DNA of 64,000 nucleotides from Chitinophaga arvensicola. Its GTDB lineage: Bacteria; Bacteroidota; Bacteroidia; Chitinophagales; Chitinophagaceae. The stretch lies in contig NZ_FOJG01000002.1 in the NCBI RefSeq assembly GCF_900110835.1, positions 3,364,698-3,428,697 of the forward strand, in the 5' to 3' direction. Below the pieces are notes generated by a model. It ran no database searches and was not told the DNA's origin. It was given only the letters and a program-made list of their open reading frames with translations. Of this stretch, positions 62,792 through 64,000 are shown one piece after another (the stretch's first letter is position 1; each line of letters starts with the position of its first letter). Both the position numbers and the translations under genes were made by a program.

Positions 62792-63568
62792 TTATTGCTG
62801 AATTATTCCCGAAATAAACGTTTTCACCGTTTCATCTATATTCTGGCTGTGCTCAATGGCTTTAATAAAGGCAGTACCGATAATAGCGCCGTTGGCATGT
62901 GCCGAAGCTGCCTCAAAAGTAGCTTTATCTTTTATACCAAAACCAATTAAAACCGGGTTGCTGAGCTGCAGCTTTTTCAACCGTTCAAAATAAGCCTGCT
63001 GATCGCCCATATCCTTGTCTTTCCCGGTAGTGGAAGAAGATGATACCGCATACAGGAAACCCTTGCTCAGGCTATCTATTTTACGGATCCGCTCTTCGCT
63101 GGTTTCTGGTGTTACCAGGAAGATTAAATGCAGGTTATATTTCTCAAAAACGGGTCTGTACTCGTTTTCATATTCTGCCATCGGCAGGTCTGGTACAATG
63201 ATGCCGTCTACTCCTACTTCCGCGCATTTGGCGCAAAAGGCTTCTACGCCGTAAGTCAGTACCGGGTTGAAGTATCCCATCAGGATAACGGGCACCTGTA
63301 TACGATCGCGGAAGCCGCTGAGTTGTTCAAACAACTTATGCAGGCTCATACCATTCTGCAGCGCTTTAGTGCTGCTGTCCTGGATCACAGGGCCATCGGC
63401 CAGCGGATCGGAGAAGGGCATACCCAGTTCAATGAGGTCCGCACCATGTTGTTGCAAAGCGGTCATTACCGGCAGGGTATCATTTAATTGCGGAAAACCA
63501 GCCGTGCAATATATATTTAAAACGCCGTGTTGCTTTTTAGCAAACAGTTGATCAATACGATTTTGCAT
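62792..63568 (-). CDS. trpA: Tryptophan synthase alpha chain
   Basis: A 258-residue TIM barrel with the two catalytic acids Glu47 and Asp58 in LIELGMPFSDPLADG. It splits indole-3-glycerol phosphate to indole and passes it through a tunnel to TrpB. The start follows the trpB stop by 8 bases and the stop precedes hisH by one base. Confidence 0.97.
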   Translation of the reverse strand: MQNRIDQLFAKKQHGVLNIYCTAGFPQLNDTLPVMTALQQHGADLIELGMPFSDPLADGPVIQDSSTKALQNGMSLHKLFEQLSGFRDRIQVPVILMGYFNPVLTYGVEAFCAKCAEVGVDGIIVPDLPMAEYENEYRPVFEKYNLHLIFLVTPETSEERIRKIDSLSKGFLYAVSSSSTTGKDKDMGDQQAYFERLKKLQLSNPVLIGFGIKDKATFEAASAHANGAIIGTAFIKAIEHSQNIDETVKTFISGIIQQ

Positions 63569-63576
63569 AATCCATT

Positions 63577-64000
63577 TTATTTATTCATGTGACGGATATA
63601 GGTATCCAGGTCTTTATCCCCACGGCCGGAAAGGCATACTACCACAACATCCTCTGGTTGCAGGGTAAGGTCTTTCAGTTTGGCCAGGGCATGCGCTGAT
63701 TCCATGGCAGGAATAATTCCTTCCAGCAGGCTCAGTTCATACGCCGCAGCCAGGGCTTCTTCATCCGTAGCAGACAGGAACTGCGCACGGCCCGACTCAT
63801 ACAGGTGTGCGTGCATAGGTCCGATACCGGGATAATCCAGTCCTGCGGAGATAGAATGTGGTTCTACTATCTGTCCGTCGTTTGTTTGCATGAGCAATGT
63901 TTTGCTGGCATGGATAATACCAATGGTGCCCAGCTGTGTGGTAGCGGCGGAAAAACCGCTATGTACGCCTTTACCACCGGCTTCTACGGCTACCAGTTTC
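63577..64000 (-). CDS. trpB: Tryptophan synthase beta chain, C-terminal part
   Basis: The gene runs off the right edge; 140 residues of the C-terminus remain. The frame stays open to base 64000 and reads AVEAGGKGVHSGFSAATTQLG and later HSISAGLDYPGIGP, AHALA and LSGRGDKD, all characteristic of TrpB. TrpB joins indole and serine with PLP. It is first in this (-) run and followed by trpA after 8 bases. Confidence 0.97.
   Translation of the reverse strand, partial: KLVAVEAGGKGVHSGFSAATTQLGTIGIIHASKTLLMQTNDGQIVEPHSISAGLDYPGIGPMHAHLYESGRAQFLSATDEEALAAAYELSLLEGIIPAMESAHALAKLKDLTLQPEDVVVVCLSGRGDKDLDTYIRHMNK

Noticed and set aside
1..64000. CRISPR arrays, tRNA or rRNA genes, insertion sequences
   Set aside because: No regularly spaced repeats, no cloverleaf-like or rRNA-like sequence and no transposase frame was seen in any gap.

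Overview
The window reads as the chromosome of a Bacteroidota bacterium, most likely Chitinophagaceae and Chitinophaga-like. The signs are a SusC/SusD pair, a flexirubin/aryl-polyene type pigment cluster, several Bacteroidota-specific families (DUF4270, DUF4907, DUF6702, TlpA proteins with a DUF4369-like N-terminus, LytS/LytTR two-component pair), and promoters of the TTTG-N19-TAnnTTTG type used by this phylum. Coding density is high. I saw no tRNA, rRNA, CRISPR array, transposase or phage gene. No gap without a gene exceeds about 260 bases.

Layout. 1-3467: 3' part of a SusC TonB-dependent transporter and its SusD lipoprotein (+). 3715-8085: secreted esterase, M1 metallopeptidase and HupE/UreJ-like membrane protein (-), then a small DUF6702-like protein (+). 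8087-33627: a 25-gene, one-directional (-) cluster whose parts match flexirubin/aryl-polyene biosynthesis. It holds an aromatic ammonia-lyase (starter), CoA ligase, AcpS, two ACPs, three Cys-containing ketosynthases, a chain-length-factor-like protein, a half-length KS-like protein, ketoreductase, two hotdog dehydratases, thioesterase, O-methyltransferase, a halogenase-type flavoprotein, a CrtI-like oxidoreductase, acyltransferases, a LolA/lipoprotein pair, and an RND exporter fused to an acyltransferase and a methyltransferase. A near-consensus promoter (33669-33699) lies just upstream of its first gene and there are only short gaps inside. No recognisable darA/darB genes for the dialkylresorcinol half of a flexirubin are present.

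33776-39196: five-gene (-) envelope operon (LTA-synthase-like, methyltransferase, PAP2, ZIP, CNNM/CorC). 39364-40746: glmM (+). 40831-46818 (-): orphan FtsX/MacB-type permease, cysteine desulfurase, and a LytS-like kinase with LytTR regulator. 47010-51162: divergent surface module (Kelch lipoprotein and DUF4907 on one side; DUF4270 lipoprotein and outer-membrane barrel on the other). 51227-54877: GH1 glycosidase, an FGE/SUMF1-like lipoprotein with both catalytic cysteines, and a peroxiredoxin-DsbA pair. 54989-57030: BlaI-M56 regulatory pair with two tandem operators over its own promoter; the M56 protein carries two TonB-plug-like repeats. 57116-59411: two tandem TlpA-like thiol-disulfide proteins. 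59476-59666: a 191-bp MITE-like inverted-repeat element. 59670-64000: a (-) run trpB-trpA-hisH-(GNAT)hisA-hisF-hisIE, in which tryptophan and histidine genes are contiguous and HisA carries an N-terminal acetyltransferase domain.
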